Counted from the first letter of the stretch, positions 45,246-59,300 are shown. The stretch: 64,000 bases of DNA from Hydractinia symbiolongicarpus (GCF_029227915.1 NC_079876.1:11160001-11224000); one strand, 5' to 3'. Numbers and translations are program-made. Notes: generated from the sequence alone by a model not told the origin.

Positions 45246-47600
45246 ATGGAATTGAATAAAAATGAAAGTACTTTCAACTTAGATGGTGATACAAATGTTG
45301 TCGATGTTTTACTACAAACGTTTGGTGTGAAAGGTTTGAAAGCTGGGCATGATGTAGCTTGTAACTTCGCTGCTTGGAAGTTGTCTGAATTAAAGTTGTT
45401 TTTGAAGATTAGTGGGAAGTTAAAGGGATTGACAAATGCCAAAAAACAGAAAGTTCTAGAAACAGTCATTTTAACTTGGAAAAAATTAAACTATATTCAG
45501 CTTTCATCAACAATGACGGTGAAGGAAAATCAAGATGACACTGATGCTGCTGCTCCTTCAGCAGCTATACTTTTGTCGCCTATACGAAAACCCATTCCTG
45601 GGGTAACAGCAAGCACACCTCGTGATCCTACGTTGAGATACCCAGACATAAAAGAAGGAATGTGCAAAGCCGATTTTGAAACATGGACGATGTCTCATCT
45701 ACAAGAATTTTTAGGAGACAGAAACATCAACCGAACTGGAAATAAATGCAGATTAGTGGAAAATGCCTTCGCAGCTTATAAATTGAATCTTGCAGTATCA
45801 GCAACCAATATTCAGGAAGAGAAAGAACAAATTAAGAGGGACGTTTCTGCTAAGCTGCTATTAGAGAATGGTTTGATGAGACTGCCCGATCCCACTACAT
45901 TGAAAAATGATTGGGTAGAAGCACCCATAAATCTGCCTGATACGTTAAATAACAATGTTACCGAGTATTTAGAAAAAAACAATGCTGGCAAAGCCTTCAA
46001 GGGAGGAAATTCGTTGTTACAGTCCGGTCATGTATCGAATGTCATGACACACATGATAAGTCCGAACATTCGTTATTGTTTTGTACGTGGTTCATGTCTT
46101 CCAGAACAGAAATTATCTAAAGATCCTTATTCTGTGTGGGTTTGCTTGCACAAAGATTTTGGTGATGTAATTACTGGTGATTGTAGTTGCACTGCCGGGT
46201 ACGTTTATTTTAACAATTTTGTAACCTGTTATTGTAGAGCCAAAATACAATTTTTTTTTGCAGGTGTAGTTGAAAAAAAAATTCAAGCATATGAAATATT
46301 ATCAATTTTTTTTAGAGTATCAGGTGTGTGCAAACATGTTGGTGGTTTACTTTGGTACATTGAGCGAGAAGTGAGACTGGGACATAATCAAACATGTACA
46401 TCAAAGAAGCAGCAGTGGAGTGTTCCGTCCAAGAAGCAGCTAAAATTGCATGTCCCTGATATATTAAATAACATCACAATAAAAAAACCAAAAGCTGAAA
46501 AAATTTTAAGTCCCAATGAAAGCTATGGACAAAATAGATTTCATTATGATCCAAGACATGTGAACGATCGTAGTACAGATTTACTTTACGAGAAAGATAT
46601 TAACGCATTAGCAGATGTTACGAATGGAAATTGTGGCATCGTACAGTTGATGCGTAAACGTTGTCACCATGATAATGCGGATGGAGAAATTATATCGAAT
46701 GTTGTAGAAATTTCAGAAACAGAACATGTTGAAACACCTATGACGGTTCAACAAAATTTTGAAAAAGTTGGTACGACATCCTTTGAAAATTTTACTAGCC
46801 ATTTGAAAATTAGTCCTGCACAGCAACTTCTTGTTCAAGAACTTACATCTAATCAAAGCAAGGATGTATCATGGTTTGAATACCGACGTGATCGTGTCAC
46901 AGCATCAAAGTTTAAAGACTGTTGTATAAAAGTTGATAATAACTTTGATATTATAAACCCCAAGAAAACACGTACTTTGATATCTAAAGTTTGCGGTTAC
47001 TATGATTCAAAATATCAATCGAAAGCATGTCGATGGGGCATAAATAATGAACCTGTCGCCAGAAAGATATACGAGAAGAACATGAAAAAATCTCATCGAC
47101 ACTTCAAAGTTATGGAACCTGGATTTTTTATTGATATGGCATATCCATTTATTGGTGCAAGCCCCGATGGATTAGTTAGTTGTAGTTGTCATGATCCTGG
47201 CTTATTAGAAATTAAGTGTCCTTGGACTCATCGTGGATTGAATATACCTGAGTATGCCTCGAAGAAGGATTCATGTTTGGAAATTGTTGGCGTAGATATT
47301 AAATTAAAACGTAAACATACATATTTTTATCAGATGCAGTGCCAAATGCATGCAACCGGAAGGAACTGGTGTGATTTTTTTCTTTGCACCACGAAAGACA
47401 GTTTTGTTGAAAGGATTATGTTTGACAAAGAGTTTTATGATATGGCTGTTCGAAAAGCCACAGTCGTGTATAAGGAGTTGATACTACCTGAAATATATAC
47501 TAGAGACTTATGCTATACATTGCATGTGGAGAAAGAAGTGAAGGAGACTGTCGCAGATATTGTTGATCATGTTACTATTGCTTTATCTAATACCTCATGA
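45246..47600 (+). CDS. SAP-SWIM-YqaJ-like nuclease of an ISL2EU element
   Basis: The reading frame is open for 784 codons, but an intron (46199-46315, GTACGT...TTTTTTTAG, 117 bp) interrupts the SWIM finger; splicing gives 745 residues and restores C-S-C-T-A-G-V-S-G-V-C-K-H (CxC...CxH). The N-terminus has two SAP-like helix pairs (AAWKLSELKLFLKISGKL; WTMSHLQEFLGDRN), expected to bind DNA. The C-terminal third is YqaJ/lambda-exonuclease-like: WFEYRRDRVTASKF, WGINNEPVARKIYE, GASPDGLV and LLEIKCPW. These give the PD-(D/E)xK residues Asp602, Glu616 and Lys618 (spliced numbering). The last helix has YFYQMQCQMHATG. No lesion is seen, unlike its partner. Because the intron length is divisible by three, a retained-intron form would also be open. 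Confidence 0.88.
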   Translation: MELNKNESTFNLDGDTNVVDVLLQTFGVKGLKAGHDVACNFAAWKLSELKLFLKISGKLKGLTNAKKQKVLETVILTWKKLNYIQLSSTMTVKENQDDTDAAAPSAAILLSPIRKPIPGVTASTPRDPTLRYPDIKEGMCKADFETWTMSHLQEFLGDRNINRTGNKCRLVENAFAAYKLNLAVSATNIQEEKEQIKRDVSAKLLLENGLMRLPDPTTLKNDWVEAPINLPDTLNNNVTEYLEKNNAGKAFKGGNSLLQSGHVSNVMTHMISPNIRYCFVRGSCLPEQKLSKDPYSVWVCLHKDFGDVITGDCSCTAGYVYFNNFVTCYCRAKIQFFFAGVVEKKIQAYEILSIFFRVSGVCKHVGGLLWYIEREVRLGHNQTCTSKKQQWSVPSKKQLKLHVPDILNNITIKKPKAEKILSPNESYGQNRFHYDPRHVNDRSTDLLYEKDINALADVTNGNCGIVQLMRKRCHHDNADGEIISNVVEISETEHVETPMTVQQNFEKVGTTSFENFTSHLKISPAQQLLVQELTSNQSKDVSWFEYRRDRVTASKFKDCCIKVDNNFDIINPKKTRTLISKVCGYYDSKYQSKACRWGINNEPVARKIYEKNMKKSHRHFKVMEPGFFIDMAYPFIGASPDGLVSCSCHDPGLLEIKCPWTHRGLNIPEYASKKDSCLEIVGVDIKLKRKHTYFYQMQCQMHATGRNWCDFFLCTTKDSFVERIMFDKEFYDMAVRKATVVYKELILPEIYTRDLCYTLHVEKEVKETVADIVDHVTIALSNTS

Positions 47601-48265
47601 AAAGAAACTTCTTGTACATCATTTTTTTGTTAATATTTTGAAGTAAAAAGCTCTGAACATATTATGACATTATTTCCTCAACCCCTTTTGATTCTTACTT
47701 AGTTTATGATTCCTATATTTACTCATATGGACCGAACTTTACCGTGAACGCCTTGCGTTAGCCTTTCTATATTCTTAACCTTCCAGTCGTTGATTCTCGC
47801 TGAGATCATATTACGCAACTTATTTCTCGTTATCGAACTGCGCGCTGTCATGATTGGTTCAAATATAAAAGCCTTGTCCTGATTGGCTGAATAAAAAATA
47901 ATACGAGACATTATGTCTCGGCAGTTTGAGAAGTCGGCCTGAGTTGTTTTGATTTCCACGGCGCCGAGCCTTACCGTATTATCTGATTGGTCTAAAAGAA
48001 ATGAATGTCGCGCTCTGATTGGTTTAAACTAAGACGAGAATTACGGGACTTTATAAAATATAAACAAGACAAGCGCAAGCTGAATCAAAGTTTTGCATAT
48101 TTCGAGAATCGATTGAGATTTCCCAGGAAAAAAATAAGATTCTCAGACAAGTTTGAAAATTCTGTAACCACGAAAGTAGGACGTGAACAAATGTAGGACG
48201 TGAAAGATCACACAATGGAATATATTAACAATTTTTTTTCTTGAAAATACCTAAGGTTAAAACAT

Positions 48266-49803
48266 TTACAATGGCACAAGAGGTGGAGCTAAGTTAGTGA
48301 TGGCAGCACAAATGACAAAAATATCATCCAATAAATCTTTCATTGTAACTGGTATTGCACCTTGGAGTATACGAAAGTCTTTGATTCGAGCTATTGCCCT
48401 TTCCACGTGTATTCTAGCCTTAGCTATATTAGAGGTTCGATTGCAGTTTTTTCTGGTAAAACGAATTTTATCCTTCAAGAACCGAGGAATAATCAATTTT
48501 GATCCTCTTCCAACCAACAGATCACTTATATTAAAACCTTTATCTGCCATCAAGTTGTCACCGGGGTTAATTTTCTCAAGAATGCCACAAGTTTCTGTTA
48601 TATACCGATCTGAAGCACACCCACCATAGCATTTTGAAATGAACGAAATTGTTCCACAAGGTGTGATCGACAACAGTTTTTTCCAAGTATTTTTAGATTT
48701 GTATGAAGAATACGTTTGAGCTTGCGCTTTGGCTAAACTAGGTTTTTCTAGTCCACCTTCCGTACAATCTATAATGCCGATGGTGTTTGGAAAATCCTTG
48801 AAGCACTTGGGGTAGCATCCATTATTTTCTTCTCTGGAAGGCCAATATATCAAACATTGAAGTTCTCTGGATAAAAATGGAATCCACGTACTAAGCACTT
48901 GAGACAGTGCTTTGAGAAACATCAAAACGATAACTCAGGTCTCGTTCTACTAACCCCAGCCGAAGCCTTATGAGGGTCATAAATAGTTCACTTTTTGTGT
49001 TGAGTTTCCTTTTTGGTCCTGTCTTTTTTCTGTTCGAATTACTTTTTGAATAAGAGGTTTCTCCCTTGAAGTAACTGAGCTTCTCAGCTTTTGGTTTTAT
49101 ACGGTTGTATAACCATTCAAACACACCATAATTTTGCAGTCCGGTATACAGGCTTATCGCTTTATCGTCATTCTTGATTTCGTCTATTGAAAAAGGTTTT
49201 TTTACATGTAAACCTGATTTTAAATCATTGTTTTCATTTATCAATTCTTGAATTTTTATTTGTTGACGTATAATGGTAACAGTTTTGTTTCGCTTCGAAG
49301 TGCACGAATCACAATTTTCATAAATTTTACTACGAGAACATTGTTCATTATCTATGGCGTTGTCATAATCATGGCCGTTCAAAAAAGGTGTTTGTGATGG
49401 TACGTCGCATAAATTTACCACCCCGATTCAAAGCCTTCTCCCAGCTTTTAGCATCTTTCTCAGTTTTAGGAGAATGCCATCGTAGAATGCCAACATGAGA
49501 CATTATGATCAACCTGAAGAAGTGAAAATAAAAGAAGACAGATTAAAAATGAAGCATTTAAGCAAAATTCCTAGCATGGGTATTTGTATGACTTGAGTTA
49601 TCAAGCATCCAAAGAGCTGAAATAGACTGATAAACCACAAATAGTTCAAACAAACATAGAAAACACTGTCATTGAATATTTGTAGAACTTGCTTTGCCAG
49701 CTAGCTAGCTAGTGTGGGAGAGTTATATATATTAAACTCACTTATCGGGACTGTTTCTTCCATTACTGCATCCATATACAGCACAGTAATCATTTTTACC
49801 CAT
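48266..49803 (-). pseudogene. ISL2EU THAP/DDE transposase, frameshifted
   Basis: Exon 1 (49742-49803) starts the THAP finger: MGKNDYCAVYGCSNGRNSPD. Exon 2 begins at 49513 (MSHVGILRWHS, WEKALNRGGKF). A frame change near 49440 leads to a coiled region and helix-turn-helix (LSYRFDVSQSTVSS), and a second change near 48900 leads to the catalytic DDE_4 domain. That domain has IGIIDCTEGG (Asp), LMADKGFNISDLL (Asp) and IHVERAIARIKDFR (Glu). All three catalytic residues remain, so only two small indels separate it from an open gene. Sequencing error is possible. Confidence 0.82.
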
Positions 49804-50004
49804 AACGGTCCAAATTCAATAAAATATATCTTGCTAATAATGTAATAATGTACGAATAATGTAATCGATATCTTTCTTTACTCAAGGCAACGCTGTGAAA
49901 GACCGTAAAATCGCTTCGCTGTTTATTTTCATCCCCAGAACAATCCCAGAATGCTTTGCGCAGTTCAAATTTTACGGCAACTGCGATATCGTCTATTATT
50001 CCGA

Positions 50005-50385
50005 AATTAACCTGCGTTCAACCTAAAAACGGAGGTCCGTAAAAATCGGGCCCTGCGCTAATTTTCCGAAAAAAGCTGCGCGCAACCATTTTGAACACAC
50101 AAAATACAGCTATTATAACAGGAATTACCGCAAGCAGCAAGGAAGAAAGGTTTATAACTAAGAGAAATAGTAAAACGAATTAAGGATGGGTGCGAAAGCT
50201 AATTCTAGTAACGTCTCTGTGAGCATATATAAATAAGTACGGAAAACATCTGAATGTGTAGATGTTCATTTTGGCAAAATTTCTGTTTACTAAAATATTT
50301 TCTCTTCGTCAGTTCTAGCCTTCTTGTAATCCATTATGCTTTGAAATGTATATTCTTTCGGCAAACGATGCCCGGCATCAATTAT
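50005..50385. other. 3' flank of the HEPN gene
   Basis: No coding sequence seen. Confidence 0.4.
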
Positions 50386-53300
50386 CTACTTGCACCAAAA
50401 TTTACCAGCAAATTTATGTAAATCATTTTCTTTGCTTCGGGAAAACACATCATAACGGTAAGTCATGGGTCTGACTCTCGAGGAGATTTGAGAAAGGATA
50501 TCCAACCTTAACTTGATTTTGTCATATCGTATCAATTGATTTGTTAAATAAAATATTTCGTCAAATATTATACGCTTTTCTTCTTTTATGTTTGTGCAAA
50601 GAAAATAGCCGAGTAGATGTATACCGAAGGTTTCGGAATCCGTTATTTTGCTATCAGGCAAAAGAAGAGAAAAAAGATTTTTCTCCAAGTCTTTTAACTT
50701 TCCTTGTTGTTGCCACTCTTCCATAACTTGATGCAATTTTTTTCCGTCCCTTGGAAAATCTCCATATGCAGGATCGTGAAATAAACATCGCAAACATTCT
50801 TCTACGTCAAATATTAACTCAGCTTGACGTTCGCAATCTAAAAGCGTCAAAATAAACTGTAAGTGAACAGAAAGTGAAGAAGAAGATAATTAAGATACCC
50901 TTTCTTTAGTTCACCGTTAATTTGAATCTAGTTGTTTCGTGTATAAACTGTAAATTGTCAAAATGCAAAAACAAAATTAAACACGAAAGGGTTTTCTTAC
51001 CAAAATTGTGCATTTCATAATTATATGTGGACAATTCGTCTTCCGAGAGTGTAATATCTTCGAATAATGTACACAAATGCTTAAAAATAAAGTAAAAGAA
51101 AAATATGACAATAGTAATTAATTAAGCATCATTTTTGTTCTATACATTTTTTTTTATCTTTCATCCAAAAGTTTCCGTTTTTAAAGAAATAATTTTTTCG
51201 TTGTAAGAATAAGTATATATAGTAATATGTGGAAAAGAAATGCTAGATTTGTTACTTTTTTGATTTTTTAAAAATCTGCATATTTTTCGGAAAACTAATA
51301 ATCAGCAGCTGATGATCAAGTTATTCGCTTCGTATTTACGCAGTTTTTTGTACCGAAAGTATCATTCCTTTGTTATTTAAAAAAAATTTTCTTCGGTTAC
51401 AAACCAGCACACAATGAAGGTTTTGTCAGCAATATTTTATTTGAAAAAAAAAATATTACATACAGGAAGATTATATCTGCACAGGGCTACGCAAATTTTG
51501 ATGTTGAAGTAAAGAAAGTAATATTTGTATAAAAGTAAATAACTTCAATGTAGATACATTTGAACTCACGTAATTTGAACTCCTATAATTTAAATAATCA
51601 TACAAATCGAACGAATTCTCCGGTCCCTTCCGAGTTTACTCTAAAATCCTTATAAGAAAGCTCCTATAGTTCGAACTCATGTAATTCTAAAAATCATGAA
51701 TTGAACAGTTTTAGTTTTGTGAGCAAATTTTGATCATGTAATTCGAATTTTGAAAATTTTCGTCCATTCAAAGTTCTAAAACTCAATTTTTTTTAACAAT
51801 CGAACTTTACAATGAAATTCAAACTTTTCAAATAATCTCGTGAAATTCAAGCTTTTAACAATGGAACGTTCCAATAAAATTCGAATTTTTCAACAATCGA
51901 ACGTTTCATTGAAATAGAATGCTTTGAAAACTTTGAGTGTTTTTGTTTGTCTGTTGACATTTTACATCATTCCTAACAATGGCATCTAAGAGAAAACACA
52001 ATGAGGTGACTTTGAAATGCTTTAAAGGATCTGGAAAAGGGGCACTTGATCAAAGATGTAGCCAAGGAATACAATATTGCCACTAGCACACTGGCAACCT
52101 GGAAGGAAAATAAGGAAAAACTAAACGAAGTTTTAGAAAATTGCTCTTTGAAACGCTAACGGAGATTTAAAACAGATAAATACGACAAATTAAATGACGC
52201 TCTGTTTAAGTGGTTTAAATCATTGCGCGGAAATAACATTCCAATCAATGGTTCAATCTATGCAGAAGAAGCACACGAATTTGCAAAAGCTTTTCAATAT
52301 GAAGACTTCAAGGCATCAAAATGGGTGGTTAAGAGACTGGAAAGAGATGTAAATTATGTTTTATGTACCTTTACTGTCTTCAATCACTCTCCCGAATGTA
52401 TCCCGTCATGAAAAATAGTCAGAACAATGGGAATTTCAATCTTTTAAAGATATGAAATTGCATTCGAGTAGGTATCTGGTGAATCAGAGAAAGTCACCAA
52501 AGAGATGACAGCGCCACGGGAAGAAACAACCCTCCCAACTATTCTTGCCAGGTACGATTTAAAGGACATCTTCAACGCGTATAAATTTGGTCTGTTTTAC
52601 CAAGCCTGCCTTCCAAGTCTTTATATTTTCGTGGTAAACGTTGCGCAGGTGGAAAATATGACAAAGTTGGCCTAACTGGTATGGCTGCATTCAACGCTAT
52701 TGGTGAAAAACACCCGATGTTCGTGTTAGGAAAGTCTGTAAAGCCGAGATGCTTCAAGAACGTGCACAAACAATCTTCCTTGTCGATACCGATCTCAAAA
52801 TAAATCATGGATAGATGGAGTACTTTTTGAAGAGTGGATACGAGAGCTCGACCGTCGATTAGATTCGCAAGGAAAAAGATTATTTGGTTGTCGATAATTG
52901 TCCTGCTCACCCGGAAGTCATAGGATTAAAAGCAATCAATTTACAATTTTTGCCACGCAACACAAATTCTTGTACAAGGCCTATGGAACAAGGATTATCA
53001 GGTATGTTTTCGCATGTTTTTTTGTGTTTGTATTTGATTTGACAATGCTTTTTTTAACATCCTTTTACATAGCAAGGGAAGCCGTTGCAATTTATAAAAC
53101 ATAGAATGTTTTGATTAGTTTGCCAACGCTCACTGAACGTGAAAATGAAATCGATAAATGTGCTATCGCTGTAACTAAAGATGAAAAAGTTTTTGGCCAT
53201 ATAAAAAAGGAAGGACAGGTCCATGTGCCAAAACAATCTTTTATTTTTTGGGACCGAATCGCATGAACAGAAATAGTGAGTGAGTATAAAGAGGTCGAGA

Positions 53301-56300
53301 TTGTTGATGTCGATGCAAGCTTTAATAATGATAAGGATGGCTGTCCTGACGAGTTTCGCCACCGTCGCAATACCAGATTGAAAAAGCAATAGAGGCTCTG
53401 CAGAAACTGACGTTGTTTGAGACTGATCCAACGTTTGTTTGGCTCTGCTGTCGCAAATATCCGATAAGATCAACCGTAGAAAATTGATAGCAGCCAGAAA
53501 AATCATGGATTTTTATGAGAAAAATTGTTAAGTAAAAATTTGTAAGACCTGTTTTACATGAAAATAGCAACTTATTTCTCAATTAGCTACTATGCGCCGT
53601 TTTACTTCATAGGATGTTACAATATTGATAATTAATAGCGATGTAAACCCGTTAACACTTTCCCACCAAAATTCGACCGAAAAATGTCAAACTCCTATAA
53701 TTCGAAACTTATGTAATTTGAATAATTTTTAAATCCTCTTGGACTTTAAGCACATTGTGCAAAAACTAAAATACAGACGTTACAAAAACAAACCAAAAAA
53801 AGAAATTCGCAAAATTGTTGCACACAAAACACAAAGTTTTATTTTTCAAAATTATCACCCCCAAAGTAAATTTTTGAAGAACTAAACAACGACCTAACCT
53901 TGTTTTTGTTTTTTAATCGTTTTTTTAATTGTTACGTTCTAGCGTTTGGTAATAAGAAACATTTTCAAAAAGTAGCTAAACAACTTGTTTTATTTAATGT
54001 TATAAAAAATGGCAGTACTTTGTCTGTTATTAACATTATGCACACACAAAGTCGTTTACTTACCTCTACCTCCTTCATGTTTTCTTTTGCACACCCAAGT
54101 GTGGAAAGGCCAAACTTTATCTGGTCTACAACATTTGACATGACATAATAAGGAACAACATTTGAAAAATATTTGATTCCATTCATCATGACACACAAAT
54201 TGTTAATTGCACCAACTGCGTCTGGTTTCAAAATTTTGCTTTTCAAAAGTAAACAACGTAACGTGTACAAATCAAAGATCTCGGAATCTGAAATCCCCTT
54301 TTTTGGAAAAATCAGTGTTTGCTTATATATTGGAAAATCAAACATCTCTCCGTTTCGATATAGTTCCAGTATTGTGTTATATAACTTTCCACCATCTTTA
54401 GGAAAGTTTCCGCTCGCAGGATGGTGAAGTAAAGATCGCAAATAATTTTTTACTTCAGAGAGCAATGCTCCACATAAAATTCTCCAATCAGTTTTGGTAG
54501 GTACTTTGCTTTCCTTCATATCTAGTAAAATGAAAAACTATTAGCTACAAAAACAGTTTAGGACAAAAAAAGACAAACAGGATGAGATAATTTAAGATAA
54601 AAAAGACACGTGGTTTCAGTAGGCTCCTAAAAAGGTCTGAGTGACTTTTGGACAACACTGAACGAAATATCACGGTCATATTAAATAGACATTTTCTAAT
54701 TTCGAGACACTCGATGTTAAATACATCATTCACAGTATCTCAAGCGTAAAGAAGTTGTCGGGTGCAAAACTATTAAGATAAATACAAGGAATTATGCTTA
54801 CTGGCCATTCAATAACTCCTTTTCCTTGTGTTCTAAAAGAGGTATGAAAGAAAAATAATTTACAAAGAAAGCAATACAGTGTTAACTGTAAAGAACAAAT
54901 TAATGTTAATAGTAATGAATACAAAAAATATAAAAATTCCAAAGTATACATTGTGATTATCAGAAGTAAATAAGTTCCATTTAGTTGCATCTAAACCTTT
55001 TAGTTTTAAATTTCTGCAAAATTACAGCCATATTTAGGGTGACTGTTCAACTAGAGCCTTGTGAATTTACAATATGTTTATTTGTGTCAATTAGGAGCCT
55101 GCTGATGCATAACCATCTTAAAAAGCTTTAAACTGCTCACACAGAATTAAAACAAATAATAAAATGTATAAAATTTACAATAACAGGCACACAGTATTCC
55201 TAAAATTTTGAATTTTTATCCCGGACGTGAAACGTAGTTCTACGTTAAAATTTACCTTTATTATTACGTAACTCGTTATAGTACCGTTTTTTAAATATGT
55301 TCCTAAAAAAATAATAATGTGTAGTTGAATTTCACACCAGAGCTTTAAGATTTTAACCGCTCTAATTTACATAACGGCCTTAAAGATTGTGTAAGTAGGA
55401 GTGTGTTTTACAAATTGTACGTTACGCCACTTGGCAGAACGTCATAATACGCCGGAGAACAAAATGTGTGAATGGTAAATGTGTGCACTCTCTCCCACTC
55501 CTAAAACTTACTTCTTATTTTTTTTTCTAAGCGATATCTAAATACCCGAGTGGCAAAGCCTGCAATGTTTTTCTTGTTTTTTGCTAAGCGGTCTGTGGAT
55601 GTTTCAGGGGACCTGATTAGTCACTTCTTGGTTTAATTAACGTCTAAATATTTATATTGAAGTGCAGAATGATAACACACTATTCAAATTTCAAATCAAG
55701 AGAATGGAGAAACGAGGTTTCATCTCTAACCTCTGGAAGTAACTCCATGTAAGAAAGCTTTACCACACAAAGATACATTTAAATATTCAGATTTCTTTTT
55801 CTGAATACAAAAGTGAAACGCATCAAACAATTAAATATAATAACAAAAAGCAAAAACTCTATCTCCACTTACTGACTTAAGTTAATTTTTTAATTGTCTA
55901 TATCTATATGCAAAACAGATGAGAGGGTTTGGTAACATGAGAGCAATAATAAAAATACTAAAAATACTAAAAATCACAGCGCGTAAAAACCATCTTACCT
56001 AGGCGGGTTAACTCGTCTTGGCAAGTTCAACCGAGTTCTAGACATGTTAGTTCAACTCTATGGTAAAATAATCTCGGTTTAGTTTGGACAAAGTTTTAAA
56101 AAGTAAGGGATATCTCACAGAATTTCTAAATGATGCTTTTTGGCCTTTTTTTGAGACACACAATAGTAATTTCCACCAGAATCTTGTTCCAAAATGCAGA
56201 GTGCTTTGCATAAACTATCCCAGTTAGCTCAGCAGGGATGAAAGAATTTTATGTCGCCAGTCAGAACTGAAATATATAGTGCTTGATTAAAAAACTCAAG

Positions 56301-59300
56301 GAAACTTACTCATTTTCTACTATGACGGGATAGCTGCCTAGTTGGGTGCTTCTAGTAAGCCTATTTTTTTTGCGCTCTGCCAAAACAACATTTAGAATGG
56401 GCATGTTGTATCGCAGTGCGTAAGTAACTATATCATATAATCTAAAGTGGGATGTTTGGAAAGGTTAAACATTTAGGGTGCAAAATTTGATGACAATCCG
56501 CCACGGGGCTGGCCTGAAGCAGCGGGGGTGGGGAAACTAAAAAAGCAAGAAAACTTTGCCCCTTCAGTTACATCAACCAGCCATTAGATTTAAGTAAAAA
56601 CATTGCATCAATAATACATCTACTTAAATTTTCTTTTATATAAACTTTCATCTTGCAGAATTTCATTGTTTCCAAGAAAAAGATTTTGCTTCCTGCAAGT
56701 CCACAGGGTAATAATAAGATTATATCCTTTTAAAAAATAACCGTTCTTGTAAACATTCTTTCGAGTATAGGTGTGGATAGCCAACTATATTATCTGTAAC
56801 GATCATTCTTCCCCATGGAATTGTCACGATAATTTTTCCCTATTATTTTCAAGTTACTTAATTAATTATGTGTTCATTACCTCGTATTTATCAATCTCTC
56901 CATATTCTGTGTCCGTCGACAAAACGTCAGCACAATCAATTTTTTGATTTCCTAAAAAAATGTACTGAATGCATAAAACATCATATCATCAAAATTACAT
57001 CATCAGGTCAATACTTTTTCTCAAACCCGTGTTAAAAGCTCACTGAAATCTGACATAAGGATATCTGTTTTTATTTTCCTCGTCTTAACCTGATTTATTC
57101 TTATTTCGTTAATAATAATACGATTTTGATTGGTTAAATGCCTCTAGATTAATCGAAACGGTTGAGCCTGCATACAATTCTGAGATTGTTAACTCGAATC
57201 GAAAATAATTTCTGTTATTAACTTGGTAGAAAAAGGTTGATAAAGCATTTAGAGATAACAATGATTAATGTAAAACGTTAACTCTGTTGACGCGATTTTC
57301 TAACGTTCGCAAGAAAGAAAAAATTGTTACTATTTATGTGTTATAACATAAATTATTTAGCTTATAATTGGAGGATCATATATATCATATGATGATTTTA
57401 AAACCTTTTGTACATAACTATGTATCACCATCATCAGTATTTTTGTTTGAGCATCTTGTTATTCTGCACATCACATTGTCAAAGTGATGATTATTACAAC
57501 TTGTTGTTTATCCTACCAAACTATTCTTCTCCAATGGTTTATTCGCCACAGATGATTAGAGTCAGATTGTTTATCTCCGTGTAAATATGACTTTTTTTTG
57601 ACACGAATTGGGATTGCAAAAAAAGAGGGGAATACTCCATAAATATAAATGATTTTGTGCTGTACTCCCATTGTAGGACAAAAACATTTTCAGGAAAAGA
57701 ATTTGATTTTAACTTTATTCGTGCTTATTTTCCAAAAAATTTTTTATGGAATTTTGACGAAACAACACTTTTTTATATCGAGTAAAAATTCTTAAAAAAA
57801 ATTTACTATAAATTGTTTTACATGTTTTTGAAAGCTTTATGTGACTTATTTTGTGACTTTGTGAATCTATGTGACTTATTTTGTGTTTTTATTGTTACTA
57901 AATTCACCGCATTCAAAATCGTTAACCAAATTTAAAGCTTGTGCTTTTGTTCTCTATTTAACCAAATTTGATGACGTGATCACCAAAAACGCTGATGTCA
58001 ACAAATTTTTTTTACACATTGTTTATTTATAGCCGGACAACACTTGTGGTCAGTTTCAAGTCCAACGGACAACGATTGTAGAAATTACACAGGGGGTGTT
58101 CTTAATGTTTGAAGAAGCCGAAAGTAATTATATAAAAGATCATGGACAGCATGACGCATTAATCAATAAGATTCACACAAGGCCTATATTATTAGTATAG
58201 ACAGACTAATAGAATTAACAAGTGATTTAGGCAAACAGAGAGGTTTTGACTCAATAAAATGGAGCAAGTTGTATTAATTTTTCATGCCTTGTAATATTAA
58301 ACGATTCAATTACCTAATGGAAAACACGGATTAACAAATATCTGAATTTTTTGTGTATTTAGAAAAGTCAATAGTGACATAAACAAATTTTCATCACTTT
58401 TCACATTTATTGATCGCATGCGAAGCGGATTTTATATATATATAAAATGTTTGAACACACAGAATTAGTCCACATTCCATGTTGGAGGATAATACTATTT
58501 TAAAGAATTTTTTTATTAGGTGAAATAACAAGAATTCATTCATACTACTACACAATCGAAATAACTAGACTGTTAACAGTTACACTGTAATTGTCTCGTA
58601 CCTATGTACACTTACAGCTGCACATATTTGTGCTGCGTCAGGCAACATAACCTTAATAAGTATATTTAAGACATTGAAATTGTTTTTTTAGTGAATACGA
58701 CAGCATAAAAATTGACCAAGCAAGAAGGTATAAATGTAAACATTGGAATATAAAGTAGAACGGGGTATTAAGGGTAAATATTTTTATGTCTTACCTTGGT
58801 CAACATCTATTGTTAGCACAAACCATGGCAGCGTTTCTGCAATAAATGCGTGGACTGACCCTATTCGTGCAATATCAACTACGTTAGATAATGTTTGAGA
58901 ATGTGAGTTGACAAACTGTTCTACTGAATACAACATCGTGGCTAAAAAGCATATAATTATTATTATTATTATTAAACAATATTTATACAGGATTTTTTAC
59001 ACTTCAGTAAAATGAACTACTGCTATCATCATGTGTCCTGTCAGTAAAAATATATAAAAGAAAGAAAAATATAAGCAAAAACTATTATCTACTAAATAAC
59101 CACTCATGAGTTAGCTAAGAAATTAATATAAAACGCATGTACGTACCAAGAAAAGAGAAAAAGAGAAAAAACAAAAATGTGAAACTAGAATGCGCAAAAG
59201 TTAGAAACAGAAGCTACCTAAATAATTACTAAAAACATATAAAACATATTTTAAAAGCGAATATTTACATAAAATGTTGATAAACTAATTTTTTGAACTG

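Larger units (their letters stand above)
45089..49997. mobile_element. ISL2EU-type DNA transposon
   Basis: Inverted ends AATAGACGATATCGCAGTTG, matching over about 75 bp, flanked by ATTCCGA at 45082-45088 and 49998-50004. Two convergent genes: a SAP-SWIM-YqaJ nuclease (plus) and a THAP/DDE transposase (minus). Pairing of a YqaJ-like protein with this transposase type is, as far as I recall, known for ISL2EU elements. Confidence 0.85.
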
